The notes under the pieces are model-generated. The model was not told where the DNA came from and made no database searches. It saw only the letters and a list, made by a program, of their open reading frames with translations. A stretch of 64,000 nt of DNA from Austropuccinia psidii (Eukaryota > Basidiomycota > Pucciniomycetes > Pucciniales > Sphaerophragmiaceae), in the NCBI GenBank assembly GCA_023105745.1, contig JALGQZ010000004.1, positions 66,084,612-66,148,611 on the forward strand, written 5' to 3'. Below, piece by piece: positions 1 through 9,086 of this stretch. The position numbers were made by a program, and so were the translations under genes. Positions within the stretch are counted from its first letter, which is position 1; the number at the start of each line of letters is the position of its first letter.

Positions 1-272
1 TATTTTTGAAATTGTTTTAAAATCTTTTTCATTGAGGAATTTGGTTTAATTTTATATTGTTTTTACACATGGCTTTTTCACATCCAAAAACTTATAAAAT
101 TATTCTTTGAGTTACTCTGAATTAATTTTCATTCAAAATCTTAAATTTTAATTTTTTTCTTTAAAAAGAATAATTTTTTAATATTAAAAAATATAAAACT
201 TATAAAAAATCTTTAAAAAATATTTTAAAAAGTATAAAAAATGATTTTTTCTCTTTTATAATTTCTTTTTAG

Positions 273-639
273 TGTCTTTAATCAAATACTGTGCAGCTGG
301 CAACAGACTCAGTAAAAGATATATCACTAGTCCAGAATCTGAAGACAGTATTGAGGTGCAGATTGCTAAAAGAGGCACCTTATTCAACTCAGAAAAAGCT
401 AAATTACCACCAAAAGGTGTGTATTTTATCTTATATTTTCACCTTTTATCTTTAAATTGATGTGAAAATGGTGCATACCAGAAATGGAAGCAACTATTCA
501 GTCCAACCAGATGGATGTGGAAAAGGAAGAGGCAAGACCAAATACAGAAGTGCCAAATATTCCACAAGAAAGACACATCTGGAGGATGCCAGAGTTGCCC
601 CCCATTCCCCAAGGTCTGTACCAACAGATTTTGACGTAA
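273..639 (+). CDS. A1 ORF1: spliced N-terminal reading frame (exons 273-416 and 482-639)
   Basis: No function is known to me. The first exon is open from an AG|TG acceptor at 271-274. It has no ATG of its own; if the leader is spliced from an exon ending in A (candidate donor GTTACT at 111), the junction makes ATG. Exon 1 ends at AAAG|GTGTGT (416/417) and continues after CATACCAG at 481 in the phase that gives E-M-E-A-T-I-Q-S-N. The same junction in the decayed element D gives E-E-D-P-D-T-Q-S-N, which supports the splice. In A1 the frame meets TAA at 637 and TGA at 655, then reopens as the 661-1245 frame, so either this is a short protein or the two parts are one broken ORF. A GTAAAT donor at 636 and an acceptor ending at 676 could instead splice into the Gag frame. 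Confidence 0.6.
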
Positions 640-3600
640 ATTCTGAGCCTGAACTGATTTATGGTAATATTTCCAGAGCTGAACCACTTTCAGGTGGCAG
701 CAATAGAAATATATCAATGCCAGTACAAAAACTGGTTCAGAGCAGCCAAGGAAGAGGAGTGGGAAATCTGCCCAAGCCTTTGGCAGGGGGCCATGAACTC
801 CTACTTACACATCAAGAGCTTTCTGGGTCAGGAGAAGACCATAGAACTCTTAGGAGGATGGAGCCCCCTGTCTTGCAAAGACAAGGTCAAAAAGATAAAG
901 AATTGGTTGAAGAACCAGAGTCTTTTATCCATAGACCAGAAGAGAGAGTTGGAAATGACCCCAACTTTGGATACAAAGGCACCAGTGGCATCTACCAGCT
1001 CCAAACCAGCTCCAGAAGCATCCAAGGACAAGCCCAAAGGACCTCAAAAGAAACAGAGAGGTCCCAAGAACCATCAAGGCAAGGGCAAAGCCAAAGCCAA
1101 TTGGCACAGACCTTACCCACAAGGGTACAGGATCCCCAAATTGGAACCTTCAGCCGTGGACAGTGTCTTCAATATGGCCAGAACTCTTATGGAATTCACA
1201 GCCAAGGAGCAGGAAAGGATGAACAGGACTTTTCCACGCAAATAACTGATGTAAATAGAAGTATTAATGTAGAAATTGGCAAACTTGAGTCAAAGTTGAA
1301 GCAAATTACATTAGACATCAATGATTTGAAGAAAAGTGACAAGCAACATTCTGAATGGCATCAATTGACAACTGTCACCCTTGAGTCAATTAGCAATGCT
1401 TGTGAAAGAATTGAGAACCAATGTCAAAATAATGACACAGAGGATCCTTCCATTCTTAAAGTAAATGATAGACTTAAAACTCTTGAAGACCATGTCTTAC
1501 AAATAGTTAAGAACACCAATCAATTTGCTATACATTTAGCAAAAAGTGACAGTGAGAGGCAGAAATTGAAGAATGATATAATTGCAAGTGTGGAGCAAAT
1601 TCATAAGAATCATGAACCACATATGCCAAGACATTCTACACCTTTGACTGAAGAAAAACTTTCTGTCAAAGAAAGTTTGACTCCATTCTTAGGAGAAAAT
1701 GCCTACTCTGCAAGAGATATTCCAAAAATAGAAGAATGGCCAACATTCTCTGGTGAAGGAGAATACAACCATATTGAATTCATCAGGACTATTGATATGT
1801 TGCAAGAAGACTTTAATATACCTGATGAAATCATAGTGGGAAAACTACACTGTTTGTTTACCAGAACTGCAAAGAAATGGTATTACAAAATGAGGATTGA
1901 TCATGGTAAACATGACTGGTCTTGGTGGAAATCTGAAGTGATTACCAAATGGGCCAATAATTCTTGGAGGTTTAAAATGGAGAATGCTTTTGAAAGTGCC
2001 ATTTTTAACTCAGAAAAAGAGAAACCACTTACTTGGTTCTTCAAACAAAAAGACAGATTATCTGCTTTACACCCAGATATGTCTGACACTAAGATTAATA
2101 TGAAAATATTAAGAAAGTGTGGAGGAGAACTGGAACATGCTATCAAAAGCAGATGTGTGGAGCCCTGTTCAACAGAGGACTACATTAATGCTATGGAAGA
2201 TATCATTACCAGAACAAGAATTGGTAAAACTTGGGTTAGAAACCCAATAGAGTCCAAAATAGTCTCAAAGATTCCTAGAGAGGAAAGAAGACCAGAAAGA
2301 CCTGTCTTGAAGTGTCATAAATGTGGAAGTACTTCACATTTAGCCAACACTTGCCCTAAGAAGACAAAGATCAATGAAGTTCAAATCATTGAAGAAATTC
2401 AGTGTACTGAAGAGAAAGAAGAGTCTGATCAAGATTCTGCAGTCTCTGAAGATACACCAGTGGAGGACTATCCCATTGAAAACATTTCAGCTTTCTTTGA
2501 GGTCACAGAAATCCATACCCACTTGCCACAGTACAGTGAGGATTGCTGCAACCTGATCAATATCCAAGATGCCAGAATGTGTAAAACAAAACCTGCTAGA
2601 GGAAAGGGTTATACTGCTGGAGCATCCTGTATCACATCAGTTCTGATGAGTGATATTGAAGCCAAAGTAAATTTGGATACAGGGGCATTTTGCACTTGTG
2701 TTGGCAAAGATTATCTCCAAATTATACTTCCTGAATGGAAAAACCATCTATTACCAATAGAAGGTGTACAATTCAGTAGTGCCAGTAACAATATGTACCC
2801 CTTGGGCATATTGGACACTAATATTGTATTCCCACATCCAGCAGGAAGTGTAAGAATGAAAACTGAAATTGTAGTAATGGATAATTGTACATCTCAGCAC
2901 ATCATTCTTGGAAATGATTACTTGAATATTTATGGTATTGATGTAAATAACCATAAAGACAGATATTTCACAATTGGAGATAACAAAAGGCGAAAATTTG
3001 CTTTCTCCAATATGCCAAAACAGATATCTGTAGTATCTTCTGTCAAAGATACTTACAAAGATGAATTTGTGTCTAAACAACTTGTTGAGGCACAAATTAA
3101 TCCATCATTGTCACCAAAGATGAGGAATGAACTTATTGATGTATTATATACATACAATAATGCATTTGCATCTGATAATGAACCATTAGGCGCTATAAGG
3201 GGACATGAAATTGATATTACTCTTAATATTGATAGACCATATCCCCCAGTACTTAGAAGACCAGCTTATCCAGCCAGTCCCAGAGCTAGAGAGGCCTTGG
3301 AAAAACATATCCAAGAGTTGATCCAACTTGGTGTGCTAAGGAAAGTAGGCCATAATGAGGAAGTTGAAGTGACAACACCTGTTATTATTGCATGGCATAA
3401 TGATAAGTCAAGAATGGTTGGAGATTTTAGAGCTTTGAATACCTACACAGTTCCAGATAGGTATCCAATCCCTAGAATTCAAGAAACCTTGACTCAATTG
3501 TCTAAAGCCAGGTATATAACATCAATGGATGCATTAAAAGGCTTCCATCAAAATGTTTTGACGCCTAAAGCTAGGAAATTACTTAGAATTATCACTCACT

Positions 3601-4343
3601 GTGGTATTTATGAGTATCTTAGAATGCCATTTGGCATTAAAAATGCTCCATCTCATTATCAAAGAATGATGAATACCATCTTCCCCACAGAATTGTCTGA
3701 AGGATGGCTTATCATTTATATTGATGATATTATTATATGTTCTGACTCATGGTCTTTGCACCTTGAAAGACTTGCAAGAGTACTTCATAAAGTTGCAGAA
3801 GTGAACATGAAAATTTCACTTCAGAAATGCAATTTTGGTTTTGAAGAACTCAAAGCATTAGGACATGTTGTTTCTGGTTTGAGCTTGGGTATTGACAAGA
3901 ATAAAGTAGCAGCAGTGTTACTTAAGCCAATACCCCAGAATAAAAAAGAAATGATGTCTTTTCTTGGATTTGCTAGTTACTATAGGCAACACTTGAAAGA
4001 TTTTGCAATTCTAGCCAAGTCACTCTATAGAATCTGTGATCAACAGACTGTATTTGAGATGACACAGGAAAGAATTAAAGCTTATGAGAAGATAAAGAAA
4101 GCCCTTACAGAAGCACCTTTACTCCTCATGCCTGACTGGAATATTCCTTTTAAATTGTACATTGATGCATGTGGAGATGGATTAGGGGCAGCCCTACATC
4201 AAGTCCAAATTATTGATGACAAACCTACAGAAGGACCAGTTTGTTATATCTCAAGACAAATCAAACCAACAGAAGCCAGATATGGTGCAAGCCAAATGGA
4301 GTGCTTATGTTTGGTATGGGCACTTGAGAAATTGCACTATTAG
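468..4343 (+). CDS. A1 Gag-Pol part 1: Gag, protease, reverse transcriptase, start of RNase H
   Basis: Packages and reverse-transcribes the element RNA in cytoplasmic particles. The frame is open from 462; ATG 468 is the first ATG but lies in the predicted intron, and ATG 717 is an alternative start inside the overlap, so the start is uncertain. Residues are counted from 462. About 1-260 is Gln/Ser/Arg-rich and overlaps the 194-codon ORF. About 270-390 looks coiled-coil. The Gag capsid-like part begins near 424 ([12 protein letters not shown]). A CCHC zinc knuckle lies near 618 ([14 protein letters not shown]). The aspartic protease is near 737 (L-D-T-G-A). RT has its Y-I-D-D active site at 1086-1089. 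RNase H begins near 1225 (Y-I-D-A-C-G-D-G). The frame ends at TAG 4341-4343, in phase with the next ORF. All visible catalytic residues are intact. Confidence 0.9.
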   Translation: MVHTRNGSNYSVQPDGCGKGRGKTKYRSAKYSTRKTHLEDARVAPHSPRSVPTDFDVNSEPELIYGNISRAEPLSGGSNRNISMPVQKLVQSSQGRGVGNLPKPLAGGHELLLTHQELSGSGEDHRTLRRMEPPVLQRQGQKDKELVEEPESFIHRPEERVGNDPNFGYKGTSGIYQLQTSSRSIQGQAQRTSKETERSQEPSRQGQSQSQLAQTLPTRVQDPQIGTFSRGQCLQYGQNSYGIHSQGAGKDEQDFSTQITDVNRSINVEIGKLESKLKQITLDINDLKKSDKQHSEWHQLTTVTLESISNACERIENQCQNNDTEDPSILKVNDRLKTLEDHVLQIVKNTNQFAIHLAKSDSERQKLKNDIIASVEQIHKNHEPHMPRHSTPLTEEKLSVKESLTPFLGENAYSARDIPKIEEWPTFSGEGEYNHIEFIRTIDMLQEDFNIPDEIIVGKLHCLFTRTAKKWYYKMRIDHGKHDWSWWKSEVITKWANNSWRFKMENAFESAIFNSEKEKPLTWFFKQKDRLSALHPDMSDTKINMKILRKCGGELEHAIKSRCVEPCSTEDYINAMEDIITRTRIGKTWVRNPIESKIVSKIPREERRPERPVLKCHKCGSTSHLANTCPKKTKINEVQIIEEIQCTEEKEESDQDSAVSEDTPVEDYPIENISAFFEVTEIHTHLPQYSEDCCNLINIQDARMCKTKPARGKGYTAGASCITSVLMSDIEAKVNLDTGAFCTCVGKDYLQIILPEWKNHLLPIEGVQFSSASNNMYPLGILDTNIVFPHPAGSVRMKTEIVVMDNCTSQHIILGNDYLNIYGIDVNNHKDRYFTIGDNKRRKFAFSNMPKQISVVSSVKDTYKDEFVSKQLVEAQINPSLSPKMRNELIDVLYTYNNAFASDNEPLGAIRGHEIDITLNIDRPYPPVLRRPAYPASPRAREALEKHIQELIQLGVLRKVGHNEEVEVTTPVIIAWHNDKSRMVGDFRALNTYTVPDRYPIPRIQETLTQLSKARYITSMDALKGFHQNVLTPKARKLLRIITHCGIYEYLRMPFGIKNAPSHYQRMMNTIFPTELSEGWLIIYIDDIIICSDSWSLHLERLARVLHKVAEVNMKISLQKCNFGFEELKALGHVVSGLSLGIDKNKVAAVLLKPIPQNKKEMMSFLGFASYYRQHLKDFAILAKSLYRICDQQTVFEMTQERIKAYEKIKKALTEAPLLLMPDWNIPFKLYIDACGDGLGAALHQVQIIDDKPTEGPVCYISRQIKPTEARYGASQMECLCLVWALEKLHY
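661..1245 (+). CDS. A1 overlapping ORF (194 codons) inside the Gag N-terminal coding region
   Basis: An open frame of 194 codons from ATG at 661, lying wholly inside the longer Gag-Pol frame but in another phase. The N-terminal half has an aromatic and acidic stretch (Y-K-N-W-F, then E-E-E-W-E-I) and the motif G-G-W-S-P-L near residue 65. The C-terminal half is basic and Lys/Pro/Gln-rich, ending T-F-P-R-K. Elements D and E, far diverged in DNA, carry the matching motif (S-G-W-N-P-L and K-G-W-N-P-T) in the corresponding overlapping frame. This is therefore probably a real product of the family and not a shadow frame. Its role is unknown; a nucleic-acid-binding or Gag-accessory role is only a guess from the basic tail. 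It is in phase with ORF1 exon 2, separated by two stops. Confidence 0.65.
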   Translation: MVIFPELNHFQVAAIEIYQCQYKNWFRAAKEEEWEICPSLWQGAMNSYLHIKSFLGQEKTIELLGGWSPLSCKDKVKKIKNWLKNQSLLSIDQKRELEMTPTLDTKAPVASTSSKPAPEASKDKPKGPQKKQRGPKNHQGKGKAKANWHRPYPQGYRIPKLEPSAVDSVFNMARTLMEFTAKEQERMNRTFPRK

Positions 4344-6170
4344 CTTGATGGCAGTGTTTTTGAACTGATAACTGACTGTAATGCTGTAAAATCACTTCTT
4401 AACATGAAAACTCCCAACAGACATATGTTGAGATGGCAAATAGCCATTCAAGAATATATAGGAAACATGACTATAGTTCATAAAGCAGGAAACATTCACA
4501 AAAATGCTGATGGACTTAGTAGATGGGCTTTAGCCAACACTCCTGATAACCCAGCTTATGTACCTTTGGAAGCTGAACCACAGATTCCAATTGAAGGAAT
4601 TAACATAACTGATATTGGGACTGAATTCTTTGAAGAGGTCAGAGAGTCTTATAAACAAGACAAGAATTGCCATATCTTGACTTCTTTATTGGATAAAGAC
4701 TGCAAAGACACATCTTTGGTTAATACACTAGATGAAGTTTGGAAAAATTCCTATTCTGAAGGAAGATTTCACTTGTTTGATGGGATTATTTACCATAGAA
4801 CAAAACATTCTTGTGTGATGACACTGTGTAGTAGATTGCTTATCAATACCATTCTTCATGAATGCCATGATAGCATTTACTCTGGACACCTATCAGAAGA
4901 CAGAACACTTGAAAAAGTGAAGAACTGTGCATGGTGGCCATCTTGGAGAAAAGAAACCATTGAGTATTGCCATACCTGTGATAGATGCCAGAAAGCAAAC
5001 AGGAGTACAGGCAAGAAATTTGGATTAATGATCCATATTCAAGAACCAAAATCCCCTTGGGAAGTTGTTCACATGGATTGGGTCACAGCACTTCCTCCAA
5101 GTGGTGACAGAAGTTATAATGCTTGTCTAGTCATTGTAGATAGATATAGCAAAACTCCCATATTCTTACCATGTCATAAAGATGACACTGCTATGGATAC
5201 AGCTATTCTTTTATGGAGTAGAGTTATTTCTCATACAGGATTATTTAAGAATACCATAAGTGACAGAGATCCCAAGTTCACATCTGCACTTTGGACCAAT
5301 CTTCATAGATTGTTTGGGACTAAGTTATCATTCTCTACAGCATATCACCCTCAAACAGATGGGCTAGCAGAGAGGATGATTCAAACTTTAGAAGACATGA
5401 TCAGGAGATTCTGTGCTTATGGATTAGAATTCAAAGACTCAGATGGCTTTACCCATGACTGGTGCACTCTGATACCTGCATTAGAATTGGCATACAAGAC
5501 ATCAGTCCATTGTTCCACAGGACAAACTCCTGCTATGTTAGAAAAGGGATGGAATCCAAGACTCCCAGCAGACACACTGAGGAAAGACTTGATTGACATT
5601 CATCCTACAGCTTCCAGCTTCAAATTAATGCTTGATAAAGTGAAACACCATGCAAAACAAAGTATGGATGATGCTTTTGATTATGCAAAACAGAAGTGGG
5701 ACAAGAGTCATAAAGTACCAGACTTCAAAGTAGGGGACTTAGTTCTAGTTTCAACCTTGAATTTTAATAATATCAAAGGCCCAAAGAAACTTAAAGATTC
5801 TTATGTAGGACCTTTTGTTATTGTTGCTTTACATGGAACCAATACAGTTCAAGTGGAATTGAGTGGTCAATTAGAAAATAAACACCCCACATTTCCAGTC
5901 AGCTTGATAAAACCTTATCAACCAGCTGATAAAGAATTGTTTCCTTTAAGAAACCCAACTCCTTTAACTGTACCACCTGTGGAACAGAATGAAGACAAAA
6001 AGATAAAGAAAGTCATTAAAGAAAGGAGACTTAGGGGTAAAAATCAAAGAGAATATCTTGTCAGATATAGAAATCCAGTACATGAAGATGAATGGATGGC
6101 AGAATCAGAAATACCTGACTCAGATAAACTCTTAAGAAGATTCAGACATGAAAGAAGGCCACAAGCCTGA
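4344..6170 (+). CDS. A1 Pol part 2: RNase H C-terminus, integrase, chromodomain
   Basis: Continues part 1 in the same phase after one TAG; the first ATG is at 4404. It starts with the RNase H end (T-D-C-N-A at about 4374, then N-A-D-G-L-S-R near 4503). From ATG 4404, the integrase zinc-binding motif follows at residues about 152-195 (H-E-C-H...G-H...C-H-T-C-D-R-C). The catalytic core is H-M-D-W-V-T, then S-D-R-D-P-K-F, then the Glu in D-G-L-A-E-R-M. A GPY/F-type module follows ([12 protein letters not shown]) and a C-terminal chromodomain near 530-575 (R-E-Y-L-V-R-Y-R-N...D-E-W). Chromodomains of this class are thought to steer integration to modified chromatin. Unless the TAG is read through, integrase is not made as part of Gag-Pol. 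Confidence 0.9.
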   Translation, partial: LDGSVFELITDCNAVKSLLNMKTPNRHMLRWQIAIQEYIGNMTIVHKAGNIHKNADGLSRWALANTPDNPAYVPLEAEPQIPIEGINITDIGTEFFEEVRESYKQDKNCHILTSLLDKDCKDTSLVNTLDEVWKNSYSEGRFHLFDGIIYHRTKHSCVMTLCSRLLINTILHECHDSIYSGHLSEDRTLEKVKNCAWWPSWRKETIEYCHTCDRCQKANRSTGKKFGLMIHIQEPKSPWEVVHMDWVTALPPSGDRSYNACLVIVDRYSKTPIFLPCHKDDTAMDTAILLWSRVISHTGLFKNTISDRDPKFTSALWTNLHRLFGTKLSFSTAYHPQTDGLAERMIQTLEDMIRRFCAYGLEFKDSDGFTHDWCTLIPALELAYKTSVHCSTGQTPAMLEKGWNPRLPADTLRKDLIDIHPTASSFKLMLDKVKHHAKQSMDDAFDYAKQKWDKSHKVPDFKVGDLVLVSTLNFNNIKGPKKLKDSYVGPFVIVALHGTNTVQVELSGQLENKHPTFPVSLIKPYQPADKELFPLRNPTPLTVPPVEQNEDKKIKKVIKERRLRGKNQREYLVRYRNPVHEDEWMAESEIPDSDKLLRRFRHERRPQA

Positions 6171-6269
6171 ATATGTCTATAAATGTGCTTTAAATTACTT
6201 GATCTGAGTAATGTGAAGAGGTTGGACAGTGGACATTAACCCCCTTTGGGGCCTTATTCTTTTATCACT

Positions 6270-6294
6270 AATAAAATTGTAGTACAATTTTATT
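6270..6294 (+). repeat. 12-bp-arm palindrome just upstream of the A1 polypurine tract
   Basis: AATAAAATTGTA and its reverse complement are separated by one G. It includes an AATAAA string and lies 5 bases from the PPT. A second possible hairpin, CCCC-TTT-GGGG, lies about 30 bases upstream (around 6241). Repeated at 14717-14741 in A2. It could fold in the RNA 3' end; no function is known. Confidence 0.7.
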
Positions 6295-6298
6295 TTTT

Positions 6299-6310
6299 GG
6301 TGGGAGGGAA
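6299..6310 (+). promoter_or_regulatory. A1 polypurine tract (plus-strand primer)
   Basis: GGTGGGAGGGAA ends directly at the first base (TG) of the LTR, the usual place for the PPT that primes plus-strand DNA synthesis. D and E have related tracts at the same place. The A2 copy is 14746-14757. Confidence 0.85.
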
Positions 6311-8234
6311 TGTGAGCCTTGAGGTATATTTTACATACCCAAATAGGCCACAATTATCTTGAAAAGAAATTTTGAATTATGCAAAACTCATAAGTCATGC
6401 ATATATCCAAAATTCATCATTTTCAATTTCAGAAAAGATGAATAACTTTTTATTGAGTACGTAAATCCATGGATTTAAGACCAGATTTGGATTCTACACA
6501 AAAATTCACCTAGGGTAGCTCCATAGAGTGAATAAGCTCAATTTAAGTATTTGAGGTGGTAAAATGGAAAATACTTCAATACCACATCATCAATACCACA
6601 TAAAAGATCCGTGAAAATTTTTATTTTTCTTGATTTTTAGCCAAAATAATGGGAAAGTGAGAAATCCCATGTTACATATACACTAAGAATAGTGTTATGC
6701 ATGTTTTGAGCACTTAATATCATGGTATTCTTACATGGACTTTTGGTACACCCATAGTGGATATCTCACTTTAAGCTTAAATTACTATTTTGACGTAAAA
6801 AATAAGCAAGGGGGACAAAGGACATCAAAGAGAGCCAGGGTACCCAACTTCTGAGGCCTCAGAGGCGTGGATAGCTCCAAAGCATGGATCCATGGCTCAT
6901 CTTGGCCCAATTGGTAAACTAAAACTCTTTGGGAACTTGGTTACCAAGTTACACCCACTGTAATCATAAGAAAAATGGCAAATAACCTGCTATTTTGACA
7001 TGCCAAGGAGGTAATGAGCTACTTAGACTCCTGTAACCACGTCAATTCTTGATGACTTTCCATGACTAGACCCTAAAAGAGTAATTAAAACCCTTTTGGG
7101 ATCCATATTCATTGATTTACCTCATAGCAACCAGCAAAATACTGCTATTTGCAATTCTACGTAGAAATGAGGTAAAAACTTCAAAAATTCATTAAGAATA
7201 CAATTCTTAATGAATCTTCCTGAAATCTTCAGGACCAATGAAGAACTGTATTATCTATGGTACAACCAAAAAGAATTATGGTTTTACTAGTAAAATTAAA
7301 AGTTTTACTTACAGTCCATTTTTGACCATTCTACGTGAAACACTGAATCTTCAAAAATTCACAGTAATTACAACCTGTGATGAAATTGGCAATAACATTG
7401 ATAACTTTGAGAAATCAATGATTATTTTAGAATAAAAGAAGATTTACAGATGTTACTCCTTTTATTCTTAACCATATTGGGGTTGGTAGTCACGTAAAAG
7501 CATCAATTAAGTAATTACGATAATCTTACGTGACAACAGATGATGCAATCAATAATCCAAAAAGGTTTATTGTTTTCTCACTCACTGGTTTTTCAGTTTG
7601 CTCCATGGCACGCCTCTGTGAGCTGTTGTTGACTTAAAAGAAGCCTCTTCTTGCTGTTTTTTCCAATCATCATCATCTTATCAATTTATTAAATCATTAT
7701 TACCAACAAGTAAGTATTAGTTACAGCTATTCTTAAGTGTTTTAAATCTTTCAGAATCAACCAGAAAGACGTGAAATCATAGAATCCAACTATATATTGT
7801 TGTAATATTGTTATAAATCCTTTTGATCCCTTAAATCCACAATTCCACGTCAAATTTCTCTACTTTTATCTATAAATAAGTTCTTTGGAGTATTAGTGAG
7901 TCATTTATCTTTAATTCTTAAAGTTTTTCTCTAGTAATAGTTTTCTTCAAGAATTATCTTTATAATTATTCTTGTAAAAGATAATTATATATTAAAATAA
8001 TTTTATTATTTTAATAAAAGAAGTTTTTATTATTAAATTCTTCTTGTAATTGATTCTTGTAGACAATTACTGCTCACTGTTATAATCACTAGTAGTGTAT
8101 AACACGTGAAAGAAATAATTTTATAATTATTTAATTGTGGTTATAATAATTTTTATTATTATATTTCATAAGAACAGACATAGTACTGTTGATTAATAGT
8201 AATATTATCATCAGTTTCATAGTCACATCTTACA
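6311..8234 (+). repeat. Central shared LTR of the A tandem (1924 bp)
   Basis: Begins TGTGAGCC and ends CTTACA. It is the 3' LTR of A1 and the 5' LTR of A2. It matches 14758-16681 over the full 1924 bases; the only difference I noticed is C at 7518 versus T at 15965, in a CpG. It carries a TATA box at 7871, hairpins at 7188-7233, and about 14 CpGs, ten of them in ACGT. An open 65-codon frame at 7238-7435 is described under findings. Confidence 0.95.
7871..7878 (+). promoter_or_regulatory. TATA box of LTR A
   Basis: TATAAATA preceded by TTATC. It lies about 360 bases before the LTR end, a reasonable place for the U3/R boundary shortly downstream. The same box is at 16318-16325. The decayed A solo LTR has lost it (TTTCAATA near 45016). 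The C-family LTR has a comparable CTATAAATAGAG at about 42911. Confidence 0.6.
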
Positions 8235-8236
8235 TT

Positions 8237-8252
8237 TGGGGGCCTGGCCGTG
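8237..8252 (+). promoter_or_regulatory. A2 primer-binding site (PBS)
   Basis: TGGGGGCCTGGCCGTG starts two bases after the LTR end. Reversed and complemented it ends GGCCC-CCA, as in a tRNA 3' end with discriminator base C, which in eukaryotes is typical of tRNA-Pro. E has nearly the same site, and D a diverged one. The tRNA identity is inferred. Confidence 0.75.
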
Positions 8253-8325
8253 ATTTTATCCATAGACTTGGCTTTAATCATATTCTAGACTTCATTATTG
8301 TGTTCTAAAAAACCACCATACCTAC

Positions 8326-8354
8326 CACATCTTACATTTGGGGGCCTGGCCGTG
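8326..8354 (+). repeat. Second copy of LTR end plus PBS in the A2 leader
   Basis: The 29 bases at 8224-8252, made of the last 11 bases of the LTR, two spacer bases and the 16-base PBS, recur exactly at 8326-8354, 102 bases downstream. The true LTR boundary is the first one, because the right LTR (ending 16681) stops there and passes directly into element D sequence. Confidence 0.85.
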
Positions 8355-8557
8355 TTTTTTGAACCTTGTACCCTTAATTAATATATTTTTAAGCTCTAAA
8401 ATATATTAATTTAATTTTTTTCTTTCAATTTGAAGTTAAAATATTTTTATTTTTGAAATTGTTTTAAAATCTTTTTCATTGAGGAATTTGGTTTAATTTT
8501 ATATTGTTTTTACACATGGCTTTTTCACATCCAAAAACTTATAAAATTATTCTTTGA

Positions 8558-8719
8558 GTTACTCTGAATTAATTTTCATTCAAAATCTTAAATTTTAATT
8601 TTTTTCTTTAAAAAGAATAATTTTTTAATATTAAAAAATATAAAACTTATAAAAAATCTTTAAAAAATATTTTAAAAAGTATAAAAAATGATTTTTTCTC
8701 TTTTATAATTTCTTTTTAG
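8558..8719 (+). other. Predicted leader intron of A2 whose junction would create ORF1's ATG
   Basis: Candidate donor A|GTTACT at 8557/8558 and acceptor TTTCTTTTTAG at 8710-8719, followed by TG. Joining A8557 to TG8720-8721 gives ATG TCT TTA. The donor is weak; a second candidate (GAA|GTTAAA near 8436) also leaves a terminal A. The matching introns are 62542-63083 in E (donor GTAAGT) and 24065-24337 in D (donor GTGACT), both - strand. In A1 the intron is 111-272. Confidence 0.5.
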
Positions 8720-9086
8720 TGTCTTTAATCAAATACTGTGCAGCTGGCAACAGACTCAGTAAAAGATATATCACTAGTCCAGAATCTGAAGACAGTATTG
8801 AGGTGCAGATTGCTAAAAGAGGCACCTTATTCAACTCAGAAAAAGCTAAATTACCACCAAAAGGTGTGTATTTTATCTTATATTTTCACCTTTTATCTTT
8901 AAATTGATGTGAAAATGGTGCATACCAGAAATGGAAGCAACTATTCAGTCCAACCAGATGGATGTGGAAAAGGAAGAGGCAAGACCAAATACAGAAGTGC
9001 CAAATATTCCACAAGAAAGACACATCTGGAGGATGCCAGAGTTGCCCCCCATTCCCCAAGGTCTGTACCAACAGATTTTGACGTAA
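8720..9086 (+). CDS. A2 ORF1: spliced N-terminal frame (exons 8720-8863 and 8929-9086)
   Basis: Same structure as in A1, shifted by 8447: acceptor AG|TG, exon 1, GTGTGT intron of 65 bases, exon 2 ending at TAA 9084-9086. I saw no difference from A1 here. The frame reopens at 9108 as the overlapping ORF. The function is unknown. Confidence 0.6.

Larger units (their letters stand above)
1..8234 (+). mobile_element. Ty3/Gypsy chromodomain retrotransposon A1, 5' end outside window
   Basis: The left copy of a tandem pair. The first base of the window equals position 8448 of the second copy, so about 213 bases of leader and the left LTR lie outside. It holds the spliced ORF1, Gag, protease, reverse transcriptase, RNase H, integrase and chromodomain, then a polypurine tract and the LTR at 6311-8234, which also serves as the 5' LTR of copy A2. 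The internal part matches A2 at an exact offset of 8447 with only about ten substitutions that I noticed. The protease-RT-RNase H-integrase order and the C-terminal chromodomain place it among Ty3/Gypsy chromoviruses (Metaviridae). Confidence 0.93.

Noticed and set aside
439..1122. Antisense ORFs of 65-92 codons opposite the Gag N-terminus (also in A2)
   Set aside because: They mirror a region open in two + frames, have no start context or similarity, and are rich in Trp/Cys/Leu as shadows of Gln/Pro/Ser codons.
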